NCBI GenBank assembly: GCA_008360955.1
Contig: LUCM01006669.1
Coordinates: forward strand, 21,012 to 85,011
DNA from: Fasciolopsis buskii
Taxonomy: Eukaryota; Platyhelminthes; Trematoda; Plagiorchiida; Fasciolidae
Direction of reading: 5' to 3'
Length of the DNA stretch: 64,000 bases
Positions 23,346 to 34,258 of this stretch are shown here, piece by piece (position 1 is the first letter of the stretch; every line of letters begins with the position of its first letter). Made by a program: the position numbers and the translations under genes. The notes beneath the pieces are model-generated. The model was not told where the DNA came from. It ran no database searches and was given only the letters and a program-made list of their open reading frames with translations.

Positions 23346-23381
23346 ACAAATTTTGTTCACGCATCCAGATACTACTTCCTG
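23346..23381 (-). repeat. R1 start fragment, inverted
   Basis: Reads as the complement of the R1 5' end (blocks AATTTTGTTCACGCATCC and AGATACTACTTCC). It is fused without spacer to the copy ending at 23345, forming an inverted-repeat structure with it. Confidence 0.75.
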
Positions 23382-23385
23382 GTGC

Positions 23386-23405
23386 TATATATATATATAT
23401 ATATA
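23386..23405. repeat. (TA)n microsatellite within R1 cluster
   Basis: A TA tract separating the inverted R1 fragment from the next inverted R1 copy. Confidence 0.9.
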
Positions 23406-23406
23406 C

Positions 23407-23582
23407 ATGAGTGAAGCTACAAATTGGATTCTGGTGAGATATACCAATTCGGAATGTGCAAGTGCAAGCATGTTTGGCCAAGAGAGTACCGGGTATGCAT
23501 ACCTGATGTGTGGCTCTATCCGCGAAGCCGGTGGAGATCTTCCTGGGAAATTTTGCCCACGCATCCAGACACTATTTACTAT
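23407..23582 (-). repeat. R1 repeat, inverted copy
   Basis: A full-length short-form copy in reverse orientation, from TACAAATTGGATTCTGGTGA on the plus strand to CACGCATCCAGACACTATTT, followed by another TA tract (23583-23604). Its plus-strand frame is open along the whole copy and contains MFGQESTGYAYL, matching the minus-strand frame of copies in the other orientation. Confidence 0.82.
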
Positions 23583-23604
23583 GTATATACATATATATAT
23601 ATAT

Positions 23605-24848
23605 GAAATTTTACTGCCGAATGGCTACTTACCACACCTATCGTCTTTAAACTGGAGGTTGAAGTTACATCCAAAATGTTGCCGAGTCAGTCTTCTTTGT
23701 TAGGCTGTCAAAACGGTAATCTGTTCTATTAGTCTCTTGTCTGTCTATTATTCAAGGGAAGGCTGCTAGGTGATGTCAAAAATCCAGTGAGCAATACAAT
23801 AATTAGGTTGGATTGTGTCCAAAAAACGAGAATGGATGACAAACCACTAGGATATCAAGCGATCGATGTACAGGCAAAGAATCTGATCGATTTCAAGCCG
23901 GTGACGTATGCCGTAATTCCCAATTTGCCTTAGATCGGGAACAAGGTGAAAGTAGGCCGATTTTCATGGAGTGTTCAGAAATCCGGACCACGGTAATGAC
24001 AGTGAGATCGAAAGACTGAAGACAACTAGCCAATGGGCCGTGTTCTCAATGGACACGCATCAATCACTTGATTAGAACAAATAAACGATAGTGGTATTGA
24101 TCGACTAGGTGTTATTTGCTTCATTGAGCAAATCGCAACCAGCCTAGAATTGTAACGATGAACTGAAGACAACTGAAATAGTGCAATGATATGCGAACTT
24201 CAAAACACTTTCTTACCAGATGTAACTTGGTCTCGGTGCAACCCGTTTCCATATTTGGATCCCAACATTTCATCCGGATAATGAGTTAAAATGCTGTCAA
24301 AAGAGCAAGATGAAAATGAACCATATTGTCACGTTTCAACAATATCATGATCTTTCGTGTAACAAATCAAGAGTACGAAATATTCTCGACAAAAAAGGTA
24401 AGAAATCAGATTTAAAATGATTAAACCGTCCGAAGGCTGACCGAATTTCATCAAAATATATATTTAAGACACATAGAGAGATCCCTCCAGATTTTCAGCT
24501 TATTGTAGTAGGAGTTGAGGTGACGTCGTTGGAGTCCAGATTCAGTTTCACCTGAGTCTGTGGGTCATCTACAAATCATATGACCAGTACATTTTCTCTT
24601 CTCATCTGCCCCGGTTGGATGAGTCCATCACAAAGCGCTCGGGACATAAAATAAATTGCGGTCCTTCATAATATTGATCGGTCGATCGGGCTTTTGATGT
24701 GACAAAATGGCCACTCACACTATAGAACCGTTTGGGCTCTGTCACGTGATCCAGGAAACTAGGGCCTAGGAACTTAATAGTTCAACACACTGATCAATTA
24801 ATCATAAAAGTTCAACTTCGAATTGTCAATATCAGTGCAAGATCACAT
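23605..24848. other. No recognised gene (23605-24848)
   Basis: Nothing recognised. A TCACGTGA site lies at 24742-24749. Confidence 0.6.
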
Positions 24849-24877
24849 GCACACACACGCACACACACACACACACA
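24849..24877. repeat. (CA)n microsatellite
   Basis: About 14 CA units with one CG interruption. Confidence 0.95.
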
Positions 24878-25251
24878 GAAAACATGATACATACCTTCTG
24901 TAATACTTTGAGTTGTTTCTTTTTAAGTGGAACAAATATTTTTGTGGAATTAACGAAAATTATCTTTCCTCGTTTGCTTCATTAGTTTCTGCATACGTAA
25001 TTGTGTAATTGTCGTTACTACCGTTTCGAAAGAGCAAACACGTGATAGCTAAATAGGCATCCTCATCGAGGCGAATAGGAAAGAACGATTGATTTGATTC
25101 GAACTGGCTTGATTTTCAACCCCTACAGAAGACAAAAAGGCTAAGTAATTGGAATTCGATAATTACAAACAGTTCCACATTTTATGATCAATCTTCAGTT
25201 GACTTTTGAGGTGACATGTGGGACCGAATGGTATGTGCAAAGGGAAATCTA
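24878..25251. other. No recognised gene (24878-25251)
   Basis: Nothing recognised. Confidence 0.6.
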
Positions 25252-25299
25252 CTTCGGGAATCTTCCATTTAACTGACAGATGCTCTACCGCCCCCGAAG
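25252..25299 (-). repeat. tRNA-like relic (internally deleted)
   Basis: On the minus strand a 48-nt segment has complementary ends (CTTCGGG and CCCGAAG, 7 bp) and an internal GGCGGTAGAGCATCTGTCAG typical of a tRNA D arm running into an anticodon arm. The T arm is missing. It probably belonged to a tRNA-derived SINE. It faces the tRNA-like segment at 25352-25422. Confidence 0.35.
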
Positions 25300-25351
25300 C
25301 AACTTTCGACAATAGATGTTCAGTTATGACATTTGGATTCCAGATCCGTGT

Positions 25352-25422
25352 CCACACTAGCCTAGCGATAGAGCACTTGTTCATTAACCTATAGGTCACC
25401 GATTTAATTGTGGCACGTGTGG
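25352..25422 (+). mobile_element. SINE-3 head: tRNA-like segment
   Basis: 71 nt bounded by complementary ends CCACAC and GTGTGG, with a D-arm-like TAGCCTAGCGATAGAGC, a TTCATTAACCTATAGGTC anticodon region and a decayed B box (ACCGATTTAATTGTGG where ACCGGTTCGAATCCGG would be expected). Length and box order fit a tRNA-derived SINE head unrelated to SINE-1 and SINE-2. The mutated B box argues against a working tRNA gene. Confidence 0.5.
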
Positions 25423-27011
25423 TCCACTTTTGGATGCCTATTGCATAAGTGGATTCCCCAATTCCCATATCGTGATCATTAGCGCTTTGTTCCCAAAATT
25501 CAATCTCTCATATTGTGCCTCTTCTAATCAAGTTCATAGAAATTCTATCGTGGACCAAACATCTTTGGTATCGACTAAATCTGTTCTCGCCTGTGGGATG
25601 TTCATTATTCGGATAGAATGTTTCAGCGGTGAAATCTCAGTCGAGGCCAGGACAAGAAGTTCTTGCAATGATAGTGATGATCCTCAACGCGTTGATGAAC
25701 TGTTTTCCTTTTGAAGTACCTTCATTTGAACAAATATCTTTTTTCTTCGCACTAAAGTCATTCTTTCAGTCGGCTATCCGACCACATTTGAATCCCCAAT
25801 ATTTTGCGCCATCAAAAAGAACTACCCAAGCGCCGATACGTTAAACAAACGATCACGCAGTTGTTCAATCGTACTTAGTGGCACGTTGTCATAGCAACTG
25901 TCGGAATAAACAAGCGACCGTATTTTGCGGCATAAAAAGAGACAGAAAACACTAATTTAATGTCAGTCATCATTTGTACTGCTGAAACCGGTTACCTAAA
26001 GGCAAATGAAACCTTTCTTCGTTCAAGTATTCGAAATAAAAAAGCAGTTACTAGAGCAATACGCAACTACCATCGACTTTTCAAGTTGTTAGCTTTGCTC
26101 ATCTGTTCATCTTAATTTAATCTCAACCGAACAGCCGAACAACTCGTATAGAATAAACCGACCATCAAATTCGGTACCCATTACAGTCTGACGACTAATC
26201 CCAACCCAATTCGTTCGGTCATGCATAGCATATTGTTGTTACAACTTTCATGTTGCGTACTCGGTAGCTTCTTCAGGGTAGGAACGATACGGACAGATGA
26301 CGAAAGAACAAAATGGCATAGTTTTGTCCCGTTGTTGACTGATTTGTTTTACTTCTAATTTCAGCACGAGGACAGGTTTGGGCCGTTGGTTATCCAGAAA
26401 AATCCAGAGGCATACGATATCACGTGATGCTCTCTCTCTCGCGTGCGCGCTCTCTCCTTCTGCATCGTTCCAGATCAAACGTGTAGGCAGCAATTTTTCG
26501 GTTGCTCGATTTATTTGAGTCTTTCGGATTATTTTTGTGACAGATGAAAAATTTTCATCGCACCCCTTCGGATCAGAAGGCATATCTCGTCCCACTCTCA
26601 TTACGAAAGTCGGTATTCGCATTCTGAGCACTGTTTCCGCTTGACGCCGGTAACTCAGCCTGACTTAGGTTTTCGGGGTGTGGCTGCTGACACGAAACTC
26701 AACACCTGGAAGCCGTAGATGAGAGTCATGTCAATGATCGACACAAAATTGACGGTTAATACCCCTGAGAAACTTGACATCCGAGTAAATTAGATGAGCC
26801 CTTATCAGATGCTTATTGTACTGGATTATCAAGTATGATTTTGCCGATTAGGTAGTTGAGGCTTCTGTTCTTAATACTTGTTTTTTTCTCAATTCATTGA
26901 ATCCCACCCAACTTGCTAGCCGGGCTGCACACCACTGAAGTGTGACATGCTTCCCAAATAAAAGAACCTGAAAATATCAACGAATTACCGTACTGTAATG
27001 ACATCAAATTA
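25423..27011. other. No recognised gene (25423-27011)
   Basis: Contains a CT tract passing into GCGTGCGCGC at 26430-26450 and a TCACGTGA site at 26420. Frames such as 26248-26631 (-, 127 codons) show no domain. Confidence 0.55.
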
Positions 27012-27170
27012 ATTTGATTGTAAAACTTGCCTTGAGAAAGACCACCCACGGCAGTCGAAATGTTGGCGCATTACATCTACCAAAAATGCTGTGTTGATAA
27101 CATTATATCATTCACAATTAAAACCAGTACTTGGCGCATCGATTTTTCGATACATTCCTTACATCATTTG
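27012..27170 (+). mobile_element. Penelope-like terminal repeat, longest copy
   Basis: The most complete copy of the family: AATTTGATTGTAAAACTTGC, TGAGAAAG, hairpin region GACCACC/GGCAGTC, GAAATG, TTGGCGCATTACATCTACCA, a GCTGTGTTGAT block, CATTATATCATTCACAATTA, TTGGCGCATCGATTTTTCGA and the ACATTCCTTAC end. It unites the two halves seen separately elsewhere (3921-4024, 15720-15810). No PLE coding sequence is evident downstream. Assignment to PLE rests on the same repeat flanking the GIY-YIG fragment at 33.4-34.2 kb. Confidence 0.75.
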
Positions 27171-27748
27171 GTCCTTCAAATTAAGATAATTTAAACAGAT
27201 ACAAAGACAACACTGAACATATGCCAACTGATCATATCCACCCTTGTTAATTTACGTGTTTGGTCACATAAAAGAAGCCCAAAAAGCCATGGGTTGACAA
27301 GGTCAACAGTCATGGTCACCTGACTGGACCCTCCACAGTGTGAGATGCAACATATGGTGCAACATAATGGTTGCAGTTGCACCTATTTCTGCAAGTCTTC
27401 CATAGTCGTGATTTTTCCTCCGATTTCTCTGCAGCATTTGGTCTGTGAGTGGCAAGTTTTGTTCACGAATTCCTATTGCAAACGAGTAGAATTTCACCTC
27501 AAATCTCCAACAACTAGTAACCACATTTTTAATGTCAACGCCATCCTTAAGCAACAAGCTTTCTACCTAGTCTTTCCTGTTGTGACTGACATGTAGAAAA
27601 ATCGATGACAAACGAGACTAGGTAGGTGAGTGAAATGAGTGAACGTGGGAGAGAAAGTGACACGAGTGAAATGAGTGAAGTGAATGAGATGACGTGAAAG
27701 ATGAAAATGCCAGATAGAAGTGAAAATGAGGAGAGTATGAGAGTGAAA
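27171..27748. other. No recognised gene (27171-27748)
   Basis: A GACAAGGTCAACAGTCATGG block at 27297-27316 weakly resembles sequence downstream of the PLE endonuclease near 33470-33490 and may be PLE-derived. The rest is unrecognised. Confidence 0.45.
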
Positions 27749-27859
27749 TGAGTGAGTGAGTGAGTGAGTGAGTGAGTGAGTGAGTGAGTGAGTGAGTGAG
27801 TGATTGAGTGAGTGAGTGAGTGAGTGAGTGAGTGAGTGAGTGAGTGAGTGCGTGAGTGA
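27749..27859. repeat. (GTGA)n tetranucleotide array
   Basis: About 27 units with interruptions near 27803 and 27851. The 117-codon minus-strand frame of Leu-Thr-His-Ser repeats through here is an artefact of the array. Confidence 0.97.
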
Positions 27860-30800
27860 TCAATATGTAATGGACTATTTTATCATTTTCAGGAGTCCCG
27901 TTCTTAATTGAATCTTTGAAAAACGGCAAACTCGTTGAGAGCACATAAATGTCTAAATCTAGGATTAGCATTATCTATTTTATATGCCGCAAATAATTTT
28001 ATCAACTCAGCTATTGCCACATACAACTACTCTATGCTGTTTTGATCCGATTCACGCTGTTGTTGATTCAAGTGAATTTGTTATCATCAGTTCTGTCGAA
28101 TGGAACAAACCTATATGACCAGCACATCGAAAACTAGGTGTAATGAATACATAAATGAAATCAGCTGCACAAAATCGGTTTTGTTGCCTGGGGGGCAGAC
28201 CATGATGGACTGGAGGTCGAATCGAGAAATCACCAGTTCGTTTCCCATTGACAGGTTGTTTAATGTGGATTGCCTTCCTCGAAATGAGTTTCGTAACGAA
28301 AATAACGAAGTAAAAATTGATTTTTGTGCATTATTCCTGGTCAGTATACATCTAAACTTAATGATGCAGTGTACACACTCAAAGGGAGAAAAAGCAATCA
28401 TCATTAACAAATATGAAACTAGGCACATTTACTGACTTTATCTGACGGGTTCTCAGAGTTCCGACTATGACTCAGTATGAAAGACAATATTGGGCCGGGC
28501 AGCACATCTCTCCATGTGATCGGTTTTACGCATTTTTATCATTAATGCATTTTATTGACGAAATTTGAGGGGATCAGCTCCCTGAAAACCGTGGAAGATA
28601 ATTGACTTTCATCATCGGCCTCGTTACCACACCTGACACATTCGAATTTGGATTGTAGGTGTTTGATGTTCCACTTTTCCTATCACGTGTCCCGGTCACA
28701 CAGTATATCGGGTCCTAGGGGCAATAAAACTGGACCGATGCAGAACTGTTGACCAGTGTCCTGAAAAGATCAAGACAAATATTCCTCAGTCCACCTGGCA
28801 TTCATTCACTCAATACAGTCGGGCAAGATTTAGAAACCCGGGCTGAATACCCGACTATCGGTCTTCTATCCAATGTCCCCAGTCAGAACACGTTCGTAAA
28901 CTGGATTCTAGTAATCGCAGTTACACAAGTTTGAAATCTGAATGTATTGAGTATTGTTTTACATCTCACGGCATCGATTTTAGGTTGCAGAAAATCACTA
29001 CAAATCTTGCACTACATCAACCGTTAATTCGTAGATTATGCGGTGATTTCCGGAACATTTCCACATAGTTGAAAATGCAATCAGTCCTCTAACAGAGTAT
29101 TCTACTTGTGACAACCAAATTCCACTGTTCCCATTATCGCTCATGTATTTCAGTTTTGTTTAAATCCTGATGAGTTCTCCAGCCTTCATCTCAAAATTGC
29201 TCTTGACTGTATAGCAAATCTTGAAGTCTTGGCGTATGTCCTTTCCATTGTACCGCTTGCAAAGCGTCTAAAATCGACAACAATGAGAGGCTCATTGACT
29301 GTACAATATAGATGTCATGCAACTTCGTGTCAACCAAAGAGATCTGCATACAAAATGCACTCACTGAGAGAGGGAGAGGGAGAGGGAGAGACTTCCTAAA
29401 GTTAGAATTGGTTTCGTGCATAAACCTAAGTGCACTTTACTCTCCGGATTAACGGAAAGCCTGGAATGTCATTGCTGCTCAGAATGTATCCCCCACACAA
29501 TATGTTATCAAATGATCAGATTGATGATTTTGCAAGTGCACGTTATTGATTTTTATCTCGTCTAATTCTGGTCACATGAACGATTGTCAAGTCGGTTTTC
29601 CTTCATACTAATCGTAAATGTGTGTGTGTGTGTGTGTGTGCTAAAGATAAAACGAGCAAACCAGTCGACAGCCTCATCACACGATCAAAGTTGAAATCAC
29701 ATTCACCGGTTCGCTCAATGTCAGTCCCACTTCCGTAAAGTTTCACGCACCCAAACATGGGCTTTGCGATGTCGCCTTGATTTCCTGGGTATTAGAGTTT
29801 AAGAGAATGCACTCTGGTTTGAACAAATAGGAATTCATGATATCAATACAAAATACAAACAATGAACTTGAAGACCTATTGACATCAGATTTGTTTAAGG
29901 CTGGATCAATAAGCACCAGGGTGCGCACACACACAAGTGCACAGTGATTATCTGCCGGTTCGTCTTCTTTTAGAAAACAAAATCTACCTTAATCTTGACG
30001 GATAGTTTTACGGGAAACCCAGAACAGATCTATCGATTTTATCAGATGTCTAAGACAGGCCGACTGTTTTTCTTAATACCTGCTGCAGCGCACCAATGGC
30101 GTTGTAAATTAAACACACGGACAATCAACTTAGTTTTTCACCGAACTTATCACTAGGTTGTACCCAACAGACGGACTACCTGGGTCATTGAAATCAGAAA
30201 TGCATGCTCTTAACCTCTAAAAATCAATTTTGACATTCATTGTTGCTACGAGAATGCTGTTTAGTGTAGTGTTAAGTGCTAGTTTCCAAGGTCTATGTGG
30301 CAGCCATGTTCACCCCACCCCATCGGTCGTAAAGTGCAAAAAGCTAAACTTTTCAGTGAACAATCTCAGTCGCATGACAACCAGTTATAAGTTGTTAATT
30401 TCTCAAGCCGCTGAGTACCGCTCACAGTTATTCAGTTAATTCATTGGTCGTGTTACAACTAATCACATTAATTTCTATGTCTGGTACGATATGGTGTTTC
30501 CATTGCTGCCGTATCCTGATGTTTAACACATTTGCGACTGTGCTCGTGGTCCACGTGACGTGAAGAAAAACACGTGATGTCATTCAAATTTAGGACGATC
30601 TGAACAATGTAGTGTCGATGACCCGCCATGTCGATGGGACAACTGAAACCAAAAATGGTCACCCAATTGGGAGTTAGTCTGGTCGAACTAAAAGCAGCAT
30701 CAATGAAGTCGGTGGGATTTTGTTTTGGGAACAATATCCTGACCCCTGCTCAAACCTCTGATAAATCCCTCCACCTGGGGGGGGGGCGAGAATTGACTAA

Positions 30801-31810
30801 TTCATGTGATCAGATGATGGTTATCCTATTACTGTTCAAACTCAGAATTGGGATTATTCTTTGGCGGCGTGGAACGCGAATGATCAGTCCACGATGACTT
30901 TGCTTCGTTGAGGAGAAAGACCAAATTTGCACACACCACCAATTGGACACCCTCTCGTCTGTGGTAGGCACTTAGCAGCTGCTTTTGTACCCTAAGACCA
31001 GATTACACAGTATTACTTCTTCCGAGCTTATAAAACATTACAATCACTAATAAAGTCAGAAAGGTCCTACCATCAAGCGAAATTAGCACCAGTCCTGAAT
31101 CGACCCATCTCACCGTGATTCGACTTCTGGTGGTAAAGAATAGAAGAAAAATCTTGTGACGAATACCCTCGAGATAAAAGTTCAAAAAGAGTTCCACCAG
31201 CTAATTTTAAATTGTGTTAAGCGATAGCGAAAGCAATGTTCTCGTTGTATAGCAGATTCCGGTACTCGTAGTCATAGGATTGACGTAAATACCGGCATTA
31301 AATCTTCTACTACTACGTTAAAAGCACAAAACATTTCAAGAACAATTCACCAGCTAACAATGAGTAATGCTCAAATCCAAGACATTCACAAACAAGGGTT
31401 TTCTTAGTATGCGATTTTTTTAATTCCAGACATGCAGTCAGCTTTGTTCAAATGATGACCGGCCTTCTATCGTCTACCAGTCGACAAATCTAATCATATG
31501 TACGACGTCTGTGCAAGTTCAGTATCACGAGCGGACACTTCTGCTCTCCTCGATTCTGTCTAACACAGAAGATTTAATTTGGTCACAATCTTCCATTGCG
31601 CATCACTTTTGCAAAAGTCAGCTTGGTGTTAAATCAAAGGATGGATTGAAAAGAAAGCAACCGATTATGCAATGATGCGAAACGATTAAAGGCTTGGGGG
31701 AAAGTGTGTCAGTTCAAGTTGTTTATTTCCACAATCACTCTCTAGCGCGATCAGACTTACCGGAGAGGTGATTCCGATCTATTTCAGATCTTGTTTGTCA
31801 GTTAAAAAAC
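27860..31810. other. No recognised gene (27860-31810)
   Basis: A 4-kb stretch without a recognisable element. It holds a (GT)n tract at 29619-29640, a GAGAGGGAGAGG tract near 29372-29391 and a run of 10 G at 30777-30786. Frames of 111 and 105 codons at 28100-28435 overlap on opposite strands and are not credible. A hydrophobic N-terminus at 30254 (MLFSVVLSASFQGLCG) is noted but unsupported. Confidence 0.55.
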
Positions 31811-32496
31811 ACTTACCAGGGGTGATTCTATGAAATATTTAGGAGTTACTATTGATACAAATCTGAATTTGGCTGCTCACATTTCCATCTGTGTAAACAA
31901 TCTCCGACGATTATCAGTTCAAATCAGCAAGCCACGAAACTAAAAGGTGAAGCGAAACACCATCTCCCGACTTGTGCACCAATGTTTTTCCAATCATTCT
32001 TTACCGTTCTCCTGTTATATATGCAAGTTTACTTAAAAAGACTTTAAAATTGTTCCCCGGGAGCTGTCAATTATTAGCCGTGTGCCTTTCACACCACTAA
32101 TTGAGTTGTCCTTAAATCTATGCTATCAACACTTATCATCACGTGAGAAATTTGCTCACGAAATTCTTTTGGATCCCACCCATAACGATCTTTCAAACTG
32201 TCACTCTAATGTTTCTACACGATCCGTCTGTCGTACCATACCCTCCAGAATCAATATTTATAGGAATTCCACTGTCTCATATTTAGCACGAATGTTTACG
32301 AATCGTGACCATGTTTTAGCCGAATACCTGAGCAACCCATCATAATGTGTTCTGATTATTCCTCGATTAGTGTTTTTTCACATTTTAATGGGATGATAAG
32401 TGTAAATTTTTTCCCGATTTCTACCCCCTAATTTTTGTGACTGAAATGCGATATTACTTATTGTGCGCAAAAGTCTATGCAATACAATACAATGTA
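31811..32496 (+). mobile_element. CR1-like LINE, 3' end of ORF2 and tail
   Basis: The frame from 31830 reads MKYLGVTIDTNLNLAAHI, the thumb-region motif after the RT palm in CR1/Jockey-type LINEs. It then has stops at about 31941 and 32034, and is open again from 32082 to 32343, ending in VLAEYLSNPS. The 3' UTR ends with AATAC units at about 32482-32496, a CR1-like tail. The element is 5'-truncated within the reverse transcriptase. Its C-terminal region aligns clearly with the minus-strand copy at 45284-45790, and its thumb and post-thumb region with the end of 45975-47995. Confidence 0.85.
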
Positions 32497-33208
32497 GTAT
32501 GTTCTCATCTCACCTGTCCATTGAATTGATTCAATCTTGATCGCTTTCTAGAATTGAAGCAGTCATTTTGAAGAATTTCATACTGCTTTTCAATCTAACT
32601 TTGAGTCCACTTTAGAAGCACTTTTATCGTATGTGGACGAGGATAACGAAGCCATAGCAACCGAGTAGGTAAGATATGATCCTAATCAGAAAATGACGAT
32701 AACGCTACAATATTCGCAACCATTTTAAAATCGGAATAGCAGAACTTTTCATACTGTCTTAGATGAATGCCGGAACTGATGGATTGGCATTGAAAAATAC
32801 CCGTGTGCTCAAAAGAAAATAACGCGCATCGTAGTTTTGTTACAATGTTTGATTTCGCACAAAATGTGCGAATCTTCTCGTGTCACGAGTCCAATGATTC
32901 GATTAACTTTGGTGTCACAATTAGTCTCTTTAGTATATGGTAAATGTGACCTCAGTTAGATCCATATTGATGGGATCGTTGCGCTACTTCCGAGTCAATC
33001 AAACTGGCTTAGCTAGCATCCAGTATACCAGTCTTTGTCACCGATCACTCATGTCATGTTTATATCATGTCACGATAAGGACGGTGACGATGCCTTGTAA
33101 CATGATCCACCTCTGGTTCACTGCCCCGCTAGAAGTTAGGTCGGGGGGCGGGGCGTAAAATCTCCGGCACAAAAATCCAATTGCTCCACTTTCTAGCACT
33201 TAGGAATT
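32497..33208. other. No recognised gene (32497-33208)
   Basis: Nothing recognised. A GGGGGGCGGGGCG stretch lies at about 33143-33156. Confidence 0.6.
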
Positions 33209-33316
33209 CTAATTGTACATGATATAATGTTAATAATGCATCGTTTTTGGTACTTGTAATTTGCCAGCGTTTCGACTATCGTGGGTAGTCTTTCTAAAGG
33301 CAAGTTTTACAGCCAA
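33209..33316 (-). mobile_element. Penelope-like terminal repeat next to the PLE coding fragment
   Basis: The reverse complement reads AAAACTTGCC, then TTAGAAAG, hairpin GACTACC/GATAGTC with loop CAC, GAAACGCTGGC, and the ATTACAAGTACCAAAAACG and CATTATATCATG blocks. It matches the family at 27012. It lies 3' of the minus-strand GIY-YIG coding fragment, which ties this repeat family to a Penelope-like element. Confidence 0.8.
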
Positions 33317-33363
33317 ATAACTGAGGGAACATTCACATGCCAACGGATGTTTAGTAGTCTCTC

Positions 33364-33399
33364 TGTGTGTGCGTGTGTGTTTGTGTGTGTGTGTGTGTG
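33364..33399. repeat. (GT)n microsatellite
   Basis: A GT tract lying between the PLE terminal repeat and the PLE coding fragment. Confidence 0.93.
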
Positions 33400-34194
33400 A
33401 ATGTGTGTACTTTGAACTGTGTGATGTGTGAGAGAATGGTTGGCCTTCGCGTCATGCGTCGCCTTGGTGGTGAGGTCAACCAGCATGGTGACCTTTGGAA
33501 TGTTTGTTTCTCAGTGATGTTAGGGCTGTCCGAATATTCGAAATTTCTGCCCCATTGTTCCGACTGACGCATGTGGAATGGATGCGTATCACCAGAGCGG
33601 GTTCTGAATCTAAGTTGGAGTACTTTAGTGTTTTCATAATCTGTGTTGTCCCTCTGCTATGGAATGCAGAGCGATGGCTGAATCACGCTCAAGTTTTGAT
33701 AAGGCCGCCTTGCCCGAAGGTCTGAACTTTTCTTTCGTTCTGTGTCCTGTTATCTGTCATCAGTTGTCTGCTGGTTTGTCCAATGTATTCTGCTGGGCAT
33801 TCCTTGCAACTGATTTTGTAGATACAGTTGTTTTGGTCTAGCCCACCGACTTGATCTTTAGCTTTTGATAAGTGGCGTTTTATCTATCCGGGAGAAAGTG
33901 TAAAGGTCAAAGTCACTGAGGACCTTTCTTATTGTTTCCGTAGTGCCCGATCTGTACGGAATTCTGACTGAGACCGTTTTCCTTTTCTTTTCTTTCTTCA
34001 TCTTCTTTGTTGATATACAAGTTTCCAGTTGTTTTCTTATTAGGCGGGGCGGATAGTGATTGTCTTGCAGGATATCGTTTAGATGTCTTAATTCTTCTTT
34101 GCGTTCGGTGTTGTCACTGCATAGCTTTTGAACCCTGTTGGCTAGCGAGGAAATTAAGTGTCCGTTTCACGCATTGTGGATGAGCTGAACTAAA
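33400..34194 (-). pseudogene. Penelope-like element: linker and GIY-YIG endonuclease (decayed)
   Basis: Reading minus-strand frames in order gives HPQCVKRTLNFLAS, then RVQKLCSDNTERKEELRHL and DILQDNHYPPRLIRKQL (about 34170-34030). These form the region between RT and endonuclease in Penelope-like proteins. Next comes RIPYRSGTTETIRKVLSDF (about 33965-33905). The endonuclease follows with NNCIYKISCKECPAEYIGQT (about 33835-33775), containing the IY...YIG signature of GIY-YIG nucleases, then a frame shift and a diverged C-terminus to about 33400. At least three frame changes are needed, so it is inactive. The reverse transcriptase part is absent (5' truncation). PLE terminal repeats flank it at 33209-33316 and 34205-34258. 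Confidence 0.88.
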
Positions 34195-34204
34195 GTTCAA
34201 ATAC

Positions 34205-34258
34205 AGATCGTACTTTGTGGATTTTTCGATGCACTCCTTGCGTCGTTCCGTCTTGATA
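34205..34258 (+). mobile_element. Penelope-like terminal-repeat fragment
   Basis: The short block TGGATTTTTCGATGCACTCC followed by TTGCGTCGTTCCGTCTTGAT matches 3969-4010 in the same orientation. It sits just upstream of the 5' truncation point of the minus-strand PLE coding fragment, in opposite orientation to it. Confidence 0.65.

Noticed and set aside
27618..27971. 117-codon Leu-Thr-His-Ser repeat protein (-)
   Set aside because: Translation of the (GTGA)n array; artefact.
30254..30439. Signal-peptide protein (+)
   Set aside because: Hydrophobic start only; no splice donor or downstream coding signal as strong as at 17200.
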